From the NCBI GenBank assembly GCA_020434085.1, contig JAGRBM010000156.1, positions 1-18,342 on the forward strand: DNA of 18,342 nucleotides. Reading direction: 5' to 3'. A model generated the notes under the pieces. The model was not told where the DNA came from. It saw only the letters and a list, made by a program, of their open reading frames with translations, and did no database searches. Source of the stretch: Chrysiogenia bacterium (lineage in GTDB: Bacteria; JAGRBM01). A program made the position numbers and the translations under genes. Positions within the stretch are counted from its first letter, which is position 1; each line of letters starts with the position of its first letter. Positions 7,401 through 14,517 of the stretch are shown here, in pieces.

Positions 7401-9170
7401 ATGGCGAGTCTTGCCGAACAACTGACCGAAGGCCTTGCCCGCACCCTCGAGCGCCCGCTCGAGAAGGTGGGCGATGCGATTTCCTTCGACCCCGACTGGC
7501 AGGTCGATCAGCTTCCCGAGAGCGAGGAACGCGATCGCTGGCACCATGTCGGGCGCATCCGCATCGATAAGAAGAAGGTCGACGAAGCCGCGCTCTACAA
7601 AGTGCTGGCCGAGCTGTGGGATCTGCCCCTTCAGGAAGACATCAAGATCGAGGACGTGGATCTCGACATCGTGCGGCGCTTCCCCATCAATCTGGCGCGC
7701 CAGTATGAGCTCCTGCCCATGCGGCGCGACAACGGCTCGCTGCGCGTGGCGGTGGCGCATCCTTCCCTGCTGGGGCCTCTCGAAGACGTGCAGCACTACT
7801 TCGGCGCGCCGCTCGAGATCATTCTCGTTCCGCCCACCCATGTCACCGACGCCATCAACCGCGTCTACGACCGCGCGACCGGAACTGCCGATGCCGCACT
7901 CGACGACCTGGGACAGCAGGAATCGGGACCGGCAGGGCTCGACGAACTTGCCAACGAACTCAACGAACCGGCCGACCTCCTCGACGCCGGCGACGAAGAG
8001 GCGCCCATCATTCGACTGGTGAACACCCTGCTCTACCAGTCGGTCAAGGAACGCGCCTCCGACATTCACATCGAGCCCTACGAGAAAGATGTCTCCGTGC
8101 GCTACCGCGTCGACGGCGTGCTGCACGAGATCATTCGCGCACCCAAGCGTTTCCAGGCCTCCATTTCGAGCCGCATCAAGGTCATGGCCGGCCTCAACAT
8201 CGCCGAGAAGCGCCTGCCCCAGGACGGCCGCATCAAGATCAAAATCGCCGGCCGCGACGTGGACATCCGCGTTTCAACCGTGCCAACCACCTTTGGCGAG
8301 CGCATCGTCATGCGTCTGCTCGACAAGTCCAACGTGCTCATGGGCCTCGAGCAGCTCGGACTCAACCCCATTCAGCAGACCAACATCGAGGGGATCATTA
8401 CCAAGTCCCACGGCATCTTCCTGGTGACCGGCCCCACCGGTAGCGGCAAGTCGACAACGCTCTATGCCTGCCTGCAGCGCATCAACTCACCAGACAAGAT
8501 GATTATCACCGTCGAAGACCCGGTCGAATACCAGGTCTCGGGCGTGGGGCAGATCCAGGTCAATCCCAAGATCGACCTCACCTTTGCCAGCGGTCTTCGC
8601 TCCATCTTGCGTCAGGACCCCGACGTCATCATGATCGGCGAAATTCGCGACCGGGAAACCGCCGAGATCGCCATCCAGGCGTCGCTGACCGGTCACCTGG
8701 TGTTCTCGACGCTGCATACCAACGACGCCGCCGGCGCGGTCACGCGCCTCATCGACATGGGGATCGAGCCCTTCCTTGTCGCATCGTCCCTGCTCGCGGT
8801 GCAGGCCCAGCGCCTGGTGCGCGTGCTCTGCAAGAACTGCAAGACCCCCTACATGCCCTCCGAAACCGAACTCGGGGAGCTGGGACTCAAGCCGTCCGAC
8901 GTCACCCCCGAGGACACCTTCTTCCGCGCTACCGGGTGCGAGCGTTGCCAGCAGACCGGCTACGCCGGCCGAATCGGCATCTATGAGCTCCTCATGGTCG
9001 ATGACATCATTCGCGAGCACATCATGCAGAACTCCGATGCGACGCGCATCAAGAAGGACGGCGTCAAGGGCGGAATGCTCACCCTGCGCGACGACGGCGT
9101 GCGCAAGATCCGCATGGGCGTTACGAGCGCCGCCGAAGTCCTGCGCATCACGCAAGAGGATATCAACTAG
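7401..9170 (+). CDS. gspE: Type II secretion assembly ATPase GspE
   Basis: GspE is the cytoplasmic hexameric ATPase that drives pseudopilus assembly. The 589-residue protein has an N-terminal MshEN/N1E-type region (about 55-155), a linker, the N2E domain (starting EEAPIIRLVNTLLYQSVKER), and the RecA-like core. Walker A is GPTGSGKST (344-352, Lys350). The Asp box is VEDPVEY (371-377). Walker B is DVIMIGEIRD (408-417, catalytic Glu414). The His box follows at TGHLVFSTLHTNDA. A zinc module has four cysteines, C477-x2-C480 and C513-x2-C516, as in canonical GspE. All key residues are present and the length is ordinary, so the enzyme should be active. The gene sits 3 bp after gspD and 3 bp before gspF. 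Confidence 0.97.
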   Translation: MASLAEQLTEGLARTLERPLEKVGDAISFDPDWQVDQLPESEERDRWHHVGRIRIDKKKVDEAALYKVLAELWDLPLQEDIKIEDVDLDIVRRFPINLARQYELLPMRRDNGSLRVAVAHPSLLGPLEDVQHYFGAPLEIILVPPTHVTDAINRVYDRATGTADAALDDLGQQESGPAGLDELANELNEPADLLDAGDEEAPIIRLVNTLLYQSVKERASDIHIEPYEKDVSVRYRVDGVLHEIIRAPKRFQASISSRIKVMAGLNIAEKRLPQDGRIKIKIAGRDVDIRVSTVPTTFGERIVMRLLDKSNVLMGLEQLGLNPIQQTNIEGIITKSHGIFLVTGPTGSGKSTTLYACLQRINSPDKMIITVEDPVEYQVSGVGQIQVNPKIDLTFASGLRSILRQDPDVIMIGEIRDRETAEIAIQASLTGHLVFSTLHTNDAAGAVTRLIDMGIEPFLVASSLLAVQAQRLVRVLCKNCKTPYMPSETELGELGLKPSDVTPEDTFFRATGCERCQQTGYAGRIGIYELLMVDDIIREHIMQNSDATRIKKDGVKGGMLTLRDDGVRKIRMGVTSAAEVLRITQEDIN

Positions 9171-9173
9171 GCC

Positions 9174-10400
9174 ATGCCGGTCTTCGAATACGCAGGTTAC
9201 GACGCCGGCGGCCGCGCCAAGAAAGGCATGGTCGAGGCCGATACCATGCGCGCGGCCAAGCAGCGGCTGCGCGGTCAGGGCGTGTTCGTCAAGAACATCA
9301 AGGAAAGCCAGGCCAAATCCGAAGAGAAGATCACCCGCGTTCCGGTGCAGGAATTCTTCCAGCGCGTCGCCAAAGAAGAGGTCGTCCTCATGACCCGCCA
9401 GCTCGCCACGCTGGTCTCGGCGCACATTCCGCTGGTATCGGGCCTTGGCGCGCTGGCCGAGCAGACCGAGGGCGTCAAGCTCAAGACCATCATTGCCCAG
9501 CTCAAGGACGACGTGAACGAGGGCGCCTCGCTGGCCGCCGCCATGCGCCAGCACGCCAACGTGTTCCCTTCCCTCTATACGAACATGATCGCAGCGGGCG
9601 AGGCCTCCGGCGCGCTCGACGTGGTGCTGCTGCGCCTTGCCGACTTCATGGAAAATCAGGACGACCTGCGCCGCCGCGTGCGCGGGGCGCTCACCTACCC
9701 CATTGTCGTCATGGTGATCGCCCTTGGCGTGGTGTTCTTCCTGATGACCACCGTTGTGCCCAAGGTGCTGACCATCTTCGATGCGCAGCGCCGCACCCTG
9801 CCGCTTCCCACGCGCATCCTCCAGTTCATGAGCCACGCCATTGCGGGCTACTGGTGGCTGGTCATCGCACTGGTCGCCGGCGCGGTGTGGGGAATCCGTA
9901 AATACATGAGCACACCCGAAGGCCGCCGCCGCTGGGATGAGATCTCGCTGGAGCTCCCGATTTTCGGAAACGTCGCACGCAAGGTGGCCGTTGCACGCTT
10001 TGCCCGCACCCTCTCCACCCTGCTCTCGGCGGGCATCCCGCTCCTGCAGGCCATGGACATCACCAAGAACGTGGTGGACAACGTCGTCATCGAGAGCGCG
10101 CTCAACGAGGCGCGCGACAACATTTCCGAGGGCGCCTCGCTCTCCTCGCAGCTCAAACAGAGCGGCGTGTTCCCGCCCATGGTCACCCACATGATCAGCG
10201 TCGGTGAAAGCTCGGGAGAGCTCGAACAGATGCTGGTGCGCGTGGCCGATACTTACGAAAACGAAGTGCGCACCGTGCTCGACTCCATGACCTCACTGCT
10301 GCAGCCCATCATCATTGTGGTGCTGGCCGTGGTGGTTGGTTTCATCGCCGTCGCGGTGCTCATGCCCATTTTTCAGCTATCCCAAGGACTCAAACACTAA
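9174..10400 (+). CDS. gspF: Type II secretion inner-membrane platform protein GspF
   Basis: GspF is the polytopic platform protein that couples GspE to pseudopilin extraction. The 408-residue protein begins MPVFEYAGYD, typical of the family. It has two homologous T2SSF domains, about 70-195 and 272-395. Both carry the RQLATLVSAHIPL / ARTLSTLLSAGIPL signature and a later GEASGALD / GESSGELE. Membrane helices lie at about 170-193, 222-242 and 373-400. Length, repeats and helix layout are those of a normal GspF. It begins 3 bp after gspE. A gap of 19 bp before gspG holds that gene's ribosome site. Confidence 0.96.
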   Translation: MPVFEYAGYDAGGRAKKGMVEADTMRAAKQRLRGQGVFVKNIKESQAKSEEKITRVPVQEFFQRVAKEEVVLMTRQLATLVSAHIPLVSGLGALAEQTEGVKLKTIIAQLKDDVNEGASLAAAMRQHANVFPSLYTNMIAAGEASGALDVVLLRLADFMENQDDLRRRVRGALTYPIVVMVIALGVVFFLMTTVVPKVLTIFDAQRRTLPLPTRILQFMSHAIAGYWWLVIALVAGAVWGIRKYMSTPEGRRRWDEISLELPIFGNVARKVAVARFARTLSTLLSAGIPLLQAMDITKNVVDNVVIESALNEARDNISEGASLSSQLKQSGVFPPMVTHMISVGESSGELEQMLVRVADTYENEVRTVLDSMTSLLQPIIIVVLAVVVGFIAVAVLMPIFQLSQGLKH

Positions 10401-10405
10401 GCCCC

Positions 10406-10412
10406 AAGGAGG
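10406..10412 (+). promoter_or_regulatory. Consensus Shine-Dalgarno sequence of gspG
   Basis: AAGGAGG lies 7 nt before the gspG ATG at 10420. It fixes the start: an open frame extending upstream to 10315 is not the gene. The other gsp genes have weaker sites or rely on stop-start overlaps, so this site marks gspG for high translation, as expected for the most abundant pseudopilin. Confidence 0.85.
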
Positions 10413-10419
10413 TTTGGCA

Positions 10420-10902
10420 ATGAAACTCAAGAACCGCATTCACAACTCTGCCGCGCGCAACGCCTCGCGTGCGGGCTTCTCGCTTGTCGAAATCATGGTC
10501 GTGGTGGTCATCATCGGCCTGCTGGCAAGCATCGTGGGCGTGGCCGTGTTCAACCAGGTCGACGAAGGCCGCCAGAACACCGCCCGCGCGCAGATCCGCA
10601 CCTTCCAGTCGGCCCTCGACATGTACCGCCTGGACTGCCACCGCTACCCGACGACCGACCAGGGCCTCAAGACGCTGGTTACCGAGCCCTCGGGCAAGGG
10701 ATGCCGCCGCTACAAGAAAAGCGGCTACGTCGCCGGCGGCCAGATCCCGCTTGATCCGTGGGATCAGCCCTACGTCTACCAAAGCCCCGGCCCCAACGGT
10801 GAGCCCTACTGGATCGCCTCCTACGGCGCCGACGGTCAGTCGGGCGGCGAGGAATCCGACAAGGACATCACCAGTGCGGACGCATTCGGCGCCGAAGAGT
10901 AA
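10420..10902 (+). CDS. gspG: Type II secretion major pseudopilin GspG
   Basis: GspG is the main subunit of the pseudopilus. The 160-residue precursor has a 19-residue basic leader cut by prepilin peptidase between Gly19 and Phe20 (RAG|FSLVEIMVVVVIIGLL), with Glu24 at mature position 5 and a hydrophobic helix. The family signature RYPTTDQGLKTLV and the end YGADGQSGGEESDKDI are present. Asp138, Asp147 and Asp149 correspond to the calcium-binding loop of GspG. Unusual here are Cys73 and Cys95, which flank the GspG signature and could form a disulfide. The gene follows gspF by 19 bp and precedes gspH by 6 bp. Confidence 0.97.
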   Translation: MKLKNRIHNSAARNASRAGFSLVEIMVVVVIIGLLASIVGVAVFNQVDEGRQNTARAQIRTFQSALDMYRLDCHRYPTTDQGLKTLVTEPSGKGCRRYKKSGYVAGGQIPLDPWDQPYVYQSPGPNGEPYWIASYGADGQSGGEESDKDITSADAFGAEE

Positions 10903-10908
10903 GAGCCC

Positions 10909-11496
10909 ATGGAAACGGCGCTCAGCCGTCCTGCCCTCTCGCGACACAAACTTGCCCGCCGCAGCAGGTCTGCGGCGGGCTTTACGCTCATCGAGGTGGG
11001 TGTGGCGCTGGCGCTGCTGGCTCTGACCGCATCGCTCGTAATCCCCGAGCTCGGGCAGATCACCGACGCCAACGTGCGCTCGCAGGGAAACGCCTTTATC
11101 GGGGCAATCGAATACGCCAACACCCAGGCCGTCACCCGGCGGCGCTACTACCGCCTCTACTTCGATCTCGACAAGAACACCTACTGGGTGGCCGCGCGCA
11201 ATGAAAAGGGGCACTTCCGCCCGCTGAAGTTCGATCCACTGGGAAGCGAGCGCCCGCTGCTCGACGGCGTCGAGTTCAAGGACGTGTTCATCATCAACAC
11301 GGTCTACAAGAAGGGCGTGACCTACGCCGAGCTTCTGCCCGATGGCACCATGGACCCGATGCTCATCCATCTCGACAGCTACAGCGGCGATGAATACACC
11401 GTCGAGATCGACGACTACGTTTCCAGCGCCGAGGTTTTTCCCGGTTACACCGATCCCAAGGACTACAGTTCCCTCACGGTGAAGTTTGCCGAATGA
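10909..11496 (+). CDS. gspH: Minor pseudopilin GspH
   Basis: The 195-residue precursor has a long basic leader of 24 residues and a prepilin peptidase site AAG|FTLIEVGVALALLAL, with Glu29 at mature position 5. The globular part is beta-rich (RRRYYRLYFDLDKNTYWVAA, FIINTVYKKGVTYAELLPDG, EYTVEID), as expected for the GspH fold. Sequence similarity beyond the helix is low in this family, so position after gspG and before gspI is part of the assignment. GspH belongs to the pseudopilus near its tip. The stop overlaps the gspI start (ATGA). A strong hairpin lies within the leader-coding part at 10954-10980. Confidence 0.88.
   Translation: METALSRPALSRHKLARRSRSAAGFTLIEVGVALALLALTASLVIPELGQITDANVRSQGNAFIGAIEYANTQAVTRRRYYRLYFDLDKNTYWVAARNEKGHFRPLKFDPLGSERPLLDGVEFKDVFIINTVYKKGVTYAELLPDGTMDPMLIHLDSYSGDEYTVEIDDYVSSAEVFPGYTDPKDYSSLTVKFAE
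10954..10980 (+). promoter_or_regulatory. Terminator-like GC-rich hairpin just after gspG, inside the gspH leader codons
   Basis: GCCCGCCGCAG (10954-10964), loop CAGGT, and CTGCGGCGGGC (10970-10980) form a perfect 11-bp, nearly all-GC stem followed directly by TTT. A short A run (CACAAACTT) precedes it. It begins 51 nt after the gspG stop and encodes the prepilin cleavage region of GspH (codons about 16-24). The T run is short for a full terminator. An attenuator or an mRNA-stabilising block for gspG is inference. Confidence 0.5.
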
Positions 11497-11942
11497 AGTG
11501 CCCCGCCCCCAAGCGACGCGCGCGCGAGCGCGGCTTTACCTTTATCGAGGTAACGGCCGCGCTGGCCATTCTGGCGCTGGCGCTGGTGGTGCTGCTCGAC
11601 GGCGTGCGCCAGGGCACCATGGCCTTCATGCAGACGCGCGACCTGGCCACGGCCCAGACGCTCGCACGCAGGGTGATGACCGAAACCCTGCTCAACGACG
11701 AGCTGCCCCTGGACGATGAGATCGATCGCGGCGACTTCGGCAGCGACTATCCCAACTACGAATGGCAGGTCGAATACAAGGTCAACGAGAACATCGAGGA
11801 CCTGCGCCAGCTTGCGCCGGATCTCACCAAGACCCTCTTCCTCCTCAAGGTCAAGGTTCTCTGGGATGACGATGGCCTGGAGCAGGAATACGAGCTTCGC
11901 TCCGTGCGACTCTACGATGTCGAAGAGGAGACTCAGCCATGA
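11493..11942 (+). CDS. gspI: Minor pseudopilin GspI
   Basis: The 149-residue precursor has a 14-residue basic leader and the site ERG|FTFIEVTAALAILALAL, with Glu19 at mature position 5. In the mature part, MQTRDLATAQTLARRVMTE recalls the usual GspI helix with many A/L residues after the membrane part. Strands YEWQVEYKV and LFLLKVKVLWDDDG are typical of the small GspI globular domain. GspI starts the tip complex with GspJ and GspK. It is coupled by ATGA overlaps to gspH upstream and gspJ downstream, so the four proteins are probably made in fixed proportion. Confidence 0.92.
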   Translation: MKCPAPKRRARERGFTFIEVTAALAILALALVVLLDGVRQGTMAFMQTRDLATAQTLARRVMTETLLNDELPLDDEIDRGDFGSDYPNYEWQVEYKVNENIEDLRQLAPDLTKTLFLLKVKVLWDDDGLEQEYELRSVRLYDVEEETQP

Positions 11943-12667
11943 GGCCCCTCCGCCGCCAGATGCGCTCCCGGCCCCGCGGTATCACCCTCATCGAGGTGCT
12001 CTTTGCCATCGCGATCCTGGGGATGATCGCCGGCCTGGTCTATTCGAGCTTTGTCCCAACCCTCGAGATCACGCAGGAAGTGAACGCCCAGCGCGCCCTC
12101 TACCGGCGCGCGCGCGTCATTTTTCAGCGCATGGAAAGCGAGTTCCGCGGCGCCTTTCTCGGAATCTACCCCGCCTCGAACCGCCGCAACTGCGAACTCG
12201 ACCTGCGCGACTGCCCGTTCTTCTTCGTGGGCGAGGACAACGGATCGCTCGATGAAGTCACGTTTACGAGCCTGGCCGGCAGGCCCGCCAGCCGCCGCCT
12301 GCAGGCCGACCAGATCTGGCTGCACTACTACGCCGACAAGGACGAGAGCGGGCAGATGATTCTCTACCGCGAGGAACGCCCCATCCACAACGGCGACTTC
12401 GACGACACGGTTCCCATCAAGACGCCGCTGTTTCACAACGTCGATCGCTTCAATCTGCGCTACATCGAACGCGGAACGACCAACGATTACGTCGATGAGT
12501 GGGACTCGACCCGCGGCCTCGATGAGACGGAGACCAACCACCTGCCCCGCGCGGTGGAAATCTCGATCCGCTACACCGACGAACTCGAACACGAGGGAGA
12601 GTTCATTACCATCGTGGAGATCCCCGCCAGCGAGCCACTCGAGGAAGAGGAGACCACCCAGCAATGA
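11939..12667 (+). CDS. gspJ: Minor pseudopilin GspJ
   Basis: The 242-residue precursor carries a 14-residue leader and the site PRG|ITLIEVLFAIAILGMIAGL, with Glu19 at mature position 5. YSSFVPTLEITQEVNAQRAL and FQRMESEFRGAFL match the region after the helix in GspJ. A long beta-rich C-terminal domain follows, ending with strand AVEISIRYTD and an acidic tail. Cys85 and Cys92 are close and may form a small disulfide loop. GspJ binds GspI and GspK at the pseudopilus tip. Its stop overlaps the gspK start by ATGA. Confidence 0.92.
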   Translation: MRPLRRQMRSRPRGITLIEVLFAIAILGMIAGLVYSSFVPTLEITQEVNAQRALYRRARVIFQRMESEFRGAFLGIYPASNRRNCELDLRDCPFFFVGEDNGSLDEVTFTSLAGRPASRRLQADQIWLHYYADKDESGQMILYREERPIHNGDFDDTVPIKTPLFHNVDRFNLRYIERGTTNDYVDEWDSTRGLDETETNHLPRAVEISIRYTDELEHEGEFITIVEIPASEPLEEEETTQQ

Positions 12668-14400
12668 TGCGCAGTCTGCACAAGCGCTCGCGCCGCCCGC
12701 GCGGCGTCGCCCTGCTGCTGGCGATCCTGATCGTCGCGCTGCTCAGCGTGGCGCTCTCGGACTTCCTCTACCGCTCCCGCGTGGACCTCGATGCCGCGCG
12801 CAACTTTGAGGATCTCCAGCAGGCCCGCTACGCCGCACGTGCAGGCGTGGAGGCCGGCTCCCTGTTCCTGACCGCTGTCAAAGCCAACGAGTGGGCAGAC
12901 GCGCTCATCACGCTTGGTGTGCCCAACTTCGGCGCGGGCGGATTCATTGCGGGCGCCGATGAGTTCAAGAAGAACCAGCCTCAGCAGGAACTCCAGGGCG
13001 AGGTATTCAATGACGACACTCCCAGCCTCACGGGCGTCGATTTTGCCGAGGCCTACTACGACATCCCCCACAACGACCCCGACGGATTCAACAACGGCTA
13101 CCTGCAGTTCATCTCAAGCCTGACGGGCTTCAATTTCTTTACCGATGGCGAAGACGACGACAGCTTCGGCGACAACATCGACGTGGAAATTCGCTTCATC
13201 GACGAGTCGAGCCGCCTCAATCTCAACGCGCTCTACTACTGCTCCCCCAGCAGCGGGTGCGGCGACTCCAACCAGTTCAACGTGAACCTCTACTACCAGA
13301 TTCGCCAGCTCTTCATCGACCAGATCATTCGCGCGCGCGAGGAGAGTGAATCGAAGTTCGGCGCCCGTGAGAAAGAGCGCGAAGAGGCCGATACCGACGA
13401 GCGCGACCGGGACGGTTCACGCTTCGAGGACGAGGTGGAAGTCGGTGACATCGACCAGATCATGTGCTCCATTCTCGACTGGCTCGACCCCGATGATACG
13501 CAGGCCAGCAACGACGGATGCAGCGAGGGCGCCGAACGCGATGACTACCTGCGCCTTGATGAGCCCTACGAGCCGCGCAACGGCCCCATGGAGAGCGTGG
13601 GCGAGCTGCGCCTGGTCAACGGCGTCACCGCCGACATTTACCGCGCGGTGGCCCCGTTTCTCACCGTCTACCCCCAGGTCCCGAGCGGCGATTGCCGCGC
13701 ACGGCTCGAAACCCTGCGTTCGAGCGTCAACAGCGAAGAGCAGTTCAAGTGCTTCGACGACAAGGTCAACCTGATGGCCGCCTCCGATCAGGTGATCAAG
13801 GCCTGGGCCGTCGGCGGCTTCAACAAAGAGAACTACGTCGAGCCCGATCTGCGCACGCGCGACATCAAGGAATTCAAGGAAGAGGTGCTGACCCTGCTCA
13901 ACTGCGCGCGTCTGCCCCAGGACGTCGCCGAAGGATCGGGTTGCCCCGCCCCCGCGCCGGGCGTTGCGGCGGCACCCGATTGCTGGGCCACCAGCGCCGA
14001 CATCAAGCGCGTGCTCGAAACCAATGGCATCTATGCGTTCCAGGAAGTGGGCGATACCCCCAACGTCGGCGCCGCCACCACGAACCTGAGCTGCAGCGGC
14101 GGCAACAATCAGAACAACCAGGCTGGCAATTTCGGGGACGCCAACGCACAGCAGAATGCCATCAATTTCCGCAAGCTGGTGGGTGACTACGTCACCATCG
14201 AGGCCATCGGGAAGGTGGGCCTGCTCGACGAGGGCGTGGTCATGGACGACGGCGCCCCTGCAACGGACGGTGAGGATGAAGAAGACGAAGGTGGCGGCCT
14301 GCGCACTCCGATCGAGTCGCGCATCACGGCCACCTACTACGTCGACGGTTCCAACCAGAGCGCCCCGAAGCTCAAGCTGCTGCGCTGGCAGGAATACTGA
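12664..14400 (+). CDS. gspK: Type II secretion tip pseudopilin GspK, enlarged form
   Basis: GspK caps the pseudopilus. The ATG at 12664 overlaps the gspJ stop; a second ATG at 12667 is possible. The site is PRG|VALLLAILIVALLSVALSD. Mature position 5 is Leu, not Glu, which is the known hallmark of GspK. RYAARAGVEAG and VEIRFIDESSRLNLNAL follow as in the family. The region ILDWLDPDD to EPRNGPMESVGELRLVNGVT is the diagnostic GspK core. At 578 residues it is much larger than the roughly 330 of enterobacterial forms. Additions include a charged stretch (about 225-260), a low-complexity Asn/Gln/Gly stretch (about 474-497), an acidic loop (about 527-545) and ten cysteines. It is the last gene of the run. 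Confidence 0.93.
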   Translation: MMRSLHKRSRRPRGVALLLAILIVALLSVALSDFLYRSRVDLDAARNFEDLQQARYAARAGVEAGSLFLTAVKANEWADALITLGVPNFGAGGFIAGADEFKKNQPQQELQGEVFNDDTPSLTGVDFAEAYYDIPHNDPDGFNNGYLQFISSLTGFNFFTDGEDDDSFGDNIDVEIRFIDESSRLNLNALYYCSPSSGCGDSNQFNVNLYYQIRQLFIDQIIRAREESESKFGAREKEREEADTDERDRDGSRFEDEVEVGDIDQIMCSILDWLDPDDTQASNDGCSEGAERDDYLRLDEPYEPRNGPMESVGELRLVNGVTADIYRAVAPFLTVYPQVPSGDCRARLETLRSSVNSEEQFKCFDDKVNLMAASDQVIKAWAVGGFNKENYVEPDLRTRDIKEFKEEVLTLLNCARLPQDVAEGSGCPAPAPGVAAAPDCWATSADIKRVLETNGIYAFQEVGDTPNVGAATTNLSCSGGNNQNNQAGNFGDANAQQNAINFRKLVGDYVTIEAIGKVGLLDEGVVMDDGAPATDGEDEEDEGGGLRTPIESRITATYYVDGSNQSAPKLKLLRWQEY

Positions 14401-14425
14401 GCGCTTCGCGCCTCTCCACCCAGCC

Positions 14426-14508
14426 TGTCATTCTGAGGGGCGCAACGCGGCCCGAAGAATCGCGTGGAGCCGTCTCGGACGCGATTCTTCGCTGCGCTCA
14501 GAATGACA
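14426..14508. repeat. Interrupted 83-bp palindrome (REP-like) between convergent gspK and cimA
   Basis: Outer arms TGTCATTCTGAG (14426-14437) and CTCAGAATGACA (14497-14508) are perfectly complementary. So are inner arms CGAAGAATCGCG (14453-14464) and CGCGATTCTTCG (14480-14491), around a 15-nt loop. The right side joins its two arms with 5 bases and the left with 15, so the arms differ by an insertion. The core resembles a GTCATTCTGAG...CGAAGAATC repeat I recall from intergenic regions of many bacteria. It fills most of the 117-bp gap. It could act as a two-way transcription barrier, although neither end has a T run. Confidence 0.75.
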
Positions 14509-14517
14509 CGACTTGGC

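Noticed and set aside
6507-8126. 539-codon minus-strand open frame across gspD and gspE
   Set aside because: It is antisense to two firmly identified genes, crosses their boundary, and lacks a ribosome site or recognisable motif.
8487-10190. 567-codon minus-strand open frame across gspE and gspF
   Set aside because: Same reason: His/Asp/Gly-rich antisense shadow of conserved coding sequence.
10315-10419. Upstream extension of gspG within the end of gspF
   Set aside because: It overlaps gspF out of frame and would place a Trp-rich segment before the prepilin leader. The consensus Shine-Dalgarno points to the ATG at 10420.
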